Positions 31,527-33,397 of a stretch of DNA of 33,397 bases are shown here, in pieces. Both the position numbers and the translations under genes were made by a program. The notes beneath the pieces were generated by a model. That model saw only the letters and a list, made by a program, of their open reading frames with translations, was not told the origin of the DNA and did not search any database. Position 1 is the stretch's first letter; the number at the start of each line of letters is the position of its first letter. Origin of the DNA: JAHECQ01 sp047638695 (GTDB lineage: Bacteria > Actinomycetota > Acidimicrobiia > Acidimicrobiales > SZUA-35); contig JBLINY010000042.1 in assembly GCA_047638695.1 (NCBI GenBank), positions 1 to 33,397 on the forward strand, written 5' to 3'.

Positions 31527-32279
31527 ATGGACACAGAGGGCAAGATCGAGACAGCGGGGGAACCCGATGCCACCCGTTCTCTCGGATCGCTCACGACCAA
31601 CGAACTCAGCGGCGAGCCGGCCACCACGTTGATCGTTCCTCTGGGCGCGACCGAACAGCACGGCCCCCATTTACCGCTCGACACCGACACGGCCATTGCA
31701 ACAGCGTGGGCCAATCGAGTGGCGGCTCGGCTAGGAGACTCGGTGGTTGCCCCAGCACTGCCGTACGGGTCGTCTGGTGAGCACCAGTCATTCGCCGGCA
31801 CGCTCTCGATCGGGCGGGAGGCGCTACGAACCGTCATCATCGAGCTGACCCGCTCGGCCGCTATCCACCATCAGCGGGTCGTGTTCGTCTCCGGTCATGC
31901 GGGCAACGCCGAGCCGCTTCGGGAAGCCGTGAGCCAGCTGATCGATGAAGGCCACCACGTTTCGTTGCTCCTGCCCCTCATCGAGGGTGCCGATGCTCAC
32001 GCCGGGCGAACCGAAACATCAATCATGTTGGCCATTGAGCCAGATCATGTGCGCACCGACCATCTCGAAGTCGGTTGCATGTCGCCGCTTTCCAGCATCA
32101 TCGACCAGTTGCGCCTCGGTGGAGTTGCCGCTGTTGCTCCCAATGGCGTGCTCGGCGACCCAACCCTGGCCACCGTGGCTGAGGGCGTCGAACTTCTCGT
32201 CCGTCTCGACAAAGCACCAGTCGAGGGAAGCCCTTTGACTCGCCGACAGAACACGACTGCTAAGTTCGGACCAGCGTGA
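31527..32279 (+). CDS. mftE: Mycofactocin peptidase MftE (creatininase family)
   Basis: A 250-residue metal-dependent amidohydrolase that removes the modified Val-Tyr from the MftC-processed precursor. Metal ligands lie in GATEQHGPHLPLDTDT (E43, H45, D54) and DAHAGRTETS; FVSGHAGN replaces the more usual GHGGN-like motif. Together with mftABCD in this window and the HAGRTETS motif, MftE is a better call than creatininase. The ATG at 31527 is taken because upstream in-frame sequence is the dyad repeat and the divergent gene. The stop overlaps the moxR start (GTGA), so a MoxR-family ATPase is translationally coupled to it. Confidence 0.94.
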   Translation: MDTEGKIETAGEPDATRSLGSLTTNELSGEPATTLIVPLGATEQHGPHLPLDTDTAIATAWANRVAARLGDSVVAPALPYGSSGEHQSFAGTLSIGREALRTVIIELTRSAAIHHQRVVFVSGHAGNAEPLREAVSQLIDEGHHVSLLLPLIEGADAHAGRTETSIMLAIEPDHVRTDHLEVGCMSPLSSIIDQLRLGGVAAVAPNGVLGDPTLATVAEGVELLVRLDKAPVEGSPLTRRQNTTAKFGPA

Positions 32280-33253
32280 CACCGACCAGCTATGGACCAG
32301 CGACGCTGGCCGCCGTCGACGACATCGTCATTGGCCGCCGACGCGAGATCGAACTGGTGGTCGCGGCTCTGATGGCGGGTCGCCACCTCTTACTCGAGGG
32401 ACCACCGGGAACCGGCAAGTCCACCATTCTCCGCTCCGTGGCCGAGGCATCTCGGCAACCCTTTTCGTTCGTTGAAGGCAACGCCGAGCTCACGCCAGCA
32501 AGGCTGGCCGGGCACTTCGATCCTGCCCAGGTTCTTCAGACGGGCTACCGCGAGGACGTCTGGGTCGACGGTCCACTGGCTGAGGCCATGCGAACCGGTG
32601 GCCTGCTCTACGTCGAAGAAATCAATCGGGTTCCCGAGGAGACCCTGAACGTGCTCGTCACCGTGATGTCGGAGGGCGAGCTCACCGTGCCTCGATTGGG
32701 CACCATCGCAGCGGCTCCTGGCTTTCGGCTGGTTGCAGCGATGAACCCCTTTGATGCCATCGGGACCGGCCGCATTTCAGGCGCTGTCTACGATCGCGTT
32801 TGTCGGGTCGCAATGGGTTACCAGTCGGCGGACGACGAAGCCTCTATTGCCCGTTCGGCATGTGGGAACCAGTGGCCTGCCACCTATCTCGACGGCGTCA
32901 TCAACGTTGTGCGCGACACTCGTCAACATAGCGACCTTGCGAGTGGATCATCAGTGCGAGGGGCCATCGACCTGCTGTTGCTTTGCCGCGACCTGGCAAC
33001 TCTTCGCGAGAGCCAGCCCACTGACTTCGCTGTTGGCCACGATGCTGCGCTCACGGCGCTCAGCGGGCGAGTGCGAGTTGCCGACGCATCGACTGCGACA
33101 GCAGACGAGATCATCGGTGAAATCTGGCACCGCCACATGGCCACCGCCGAAACCGAACAAGTCGGGCCCGACACGTCGGCCAAGGAGAGTCCGAGCCCGG
33201 CGGGAAAAGACCGCAGCCGCCGACCGGCGGCACCGACTCCGAACGAGTTCTGA
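32276..33253 (+). CDS. MoxR-family AAA+ ATPase
   Basis: A 325-residue AAA+ ATPase. Walker A is GPPGTGKST (42-50), Walker B LLYVEEINRVP (110-120), with NAELTPARLAGHFDP, the MoxR/chelatase-type insert VPRLGTIAAAPGFRLVAAMNP, and the arginine-finger region GAVYDRVCRV. MoxR ATPases work with a VWA-domain partner to mature or load metals into enzymes (NorQ/NorD, CoxD/CoxE, chelatase I/D). It overlaps the mftE stop by 4 bp. After residue about 285 the tail is Pro/Ser/Arg-rich and ends at 33253. Near its end the gene carries an apparent -1 frameshift cassette (33182-33231) that would extend the protein into the next frame. Confidence 0.93.
   Translation: MTPTSYGPATLAAVDDIVIGRRREIELVVAALMAGRHLLLEGPPGTGKSTILRSVAEASRQPFSFVEGNAELTPARLAGHFDPAQVLQTGYREDVWVDGPLAEAMRTGGLLYVEEINRVPEETLNVLVTVMSEGELTVPRLGTIAAAPGFRLVAAMNPFDAIGTGRISGAVYDRVCRVAMGYQSADDEASIARSACGNQWPATYLDGVINVVRDTRQHSDLASGSSVRGAIDLLLLCRDLATLRESQPTDFAVGHDAALTALSGRVRVADASTATADEIIGEIWHRHMATAETEQVGPDTSAKESPSPAGKDRSRRPAAPTPNEF
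33182..33231 (+). promoter_or_regulatory. Candidate programmed -1 ribosomal frameshift cassette
   Basis: Three elements occur in order. AAGGAG at 33182-33187 precedes no usable start codon. The heptamer GGGAAAA at 33202-33208 is phased G GGA AAA in the moxR frame, the X XXY YYZ form of a -1 slippery site. After a seven-base spacer, GCCGCC-GACC-GGCGGC (33216-33231) forms a six-pair all-GC stem-loop. A -1 slip leads from moxR codons for Gly-Lys into the frame reading RPQPPTGG and on through TGDKAAAEIDKARH to the window end. All elements are directly seen; use by ribosomes is inference. Confidence 0.6.
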
Positions 33254-33397
33254 CAGGCGACAAGGCCGCGGCAGAGATTGACAAGGCCCGGCACCGCTCT
33301 ATCAGTCGTCGTGATCTCGCCACAGACCGACGATTCGGCGACGTCTCCCCAAGACTGGGTGAGCTGGACGAAGAGGTCTTTGCCCAGCTGATCGACG
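33250..33397 (+). CDS. Beginning of the MoxR partner frame, probable VWA-type protein (partial)
   Basis: Open from 33121 through the window end in the -1 frame relative to moxR. The encoded sequence (KARHRSISRRDLATDRRFGD, then SPRLGELDEEVFAQLID) looks like the N-terminal region of VWA proteins that follow MoxR genes; the VWA domain itself would lie beyond the window. There is no ATG, GTG or TTG in this frame anywhere after the stop at 33118-33120. Two explanations fit: initiation at the CTG of the CTGA overlapping the moxR stop (used for the coordinates given), or a -1 frameshift at 33202-33208 making a MoxR-VWA fusion. A sequencing or assembly error is the third possibility. Confidence 0.6.
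   Translation, partial: MTGDKAAAEIDKARHRSISRRDLATDRRFGDVSPRLGELDEEVFAQLID

Noticed and set aside
31527..32279. Creatininase (creatinine amidohydrolase)
   Set aside because: Family membership is shared, but mftABCD in the same window make the mycofactocin peptidase the better assignment.

Overview
The window is GC-rich, compactly coded bacterial DNA, most likely from an actinobacterium and perhaps an Acidimicrobiia-like lineage. That assignment is inference from gene content: mycofactocin and ergothioneine genes, an MtrA/MtrB/LpqB-like module, a PimB-type mannosyltransferase, a GlkA-type glucokinase, many GTG starts and many 4-bp stop/start overlaps. I saw no rRNA, tRNA, transposase, phage gene or CRISPR array.

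Layout. Positions 1-196 hold a 20-bp tandem repeat array behind a DUF3040 gene. Then come dinB and a NUDIX hydrolase (minus), a small membrane protein with an inositol-phosphatase-family enzyme, and a response regulator / histidine kinase / GerMN lipoprotein module (plus). 6.8-9.4 kb carries 6-phosphofructokinase (minus) and glycerol kinase (plus). 9.4-9.75 kb is an 89-bp repeat array. 9.75-17.2 kb is a long minus-strand run: small Cys-rich protein, queG, a PimB-like glycosyltransferase, a membrane protein, an SRPBCC protein, a degenerate SMC-like coiled-coil protein, a ROK glucokinase and an AlaC-like aminotransferase. A class I aldolase follows on plus, then an MFS transporter and a phytanoyl-CoA-dioxygenase-like protein on minus.

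20.4-33.4 kb is a redox-cofactor island. A medium-chain dehydrogenase leads into mftA-mftB-mftC. A second repeat array (74-bp period), an SH3-type lipoprotein and a crotonase come next, then mftD (minus), a Ser/Thr kinase (plus), an LLM oxidoreductase-egtB-egtD operon (minus), and mftE-moxR plus the beginning of an apparent VWA-type partner gene (plus). Mycofactocin peptide, maturase, oxidase and peptidase genes are therefore all present but split into three places and interleaved with ergothioneine synthesis. mftF, mftG and mftR are not in the window.

Most notable observations: (1) the reading frame after moxR has no ATG/GTG/TTG start, but the end of moxR carries a complete-looking -1 frameshift cassette (Shine-Dalgarno-like AAGGAG, slippery G GGA AAA in the correct phase, 7-nt spacer, six-base-pair GC stem-loop) that would fuse the AAA+ ATPase to the downstream frame; (2) the two large intergenic arrays share conserved blocks and are one dispersed repeat family at 3' junctions of convergent genes; (3) three divergent promoter regions each hold two copies of a small dyad spaced 21-22 bp, about two DNA turns; (4) the dehydrogenase beside mftA lacks the usual structural-zinc cysteines; (5) the 562-residue SMC-like protein lacks recognisable Walker motifs.
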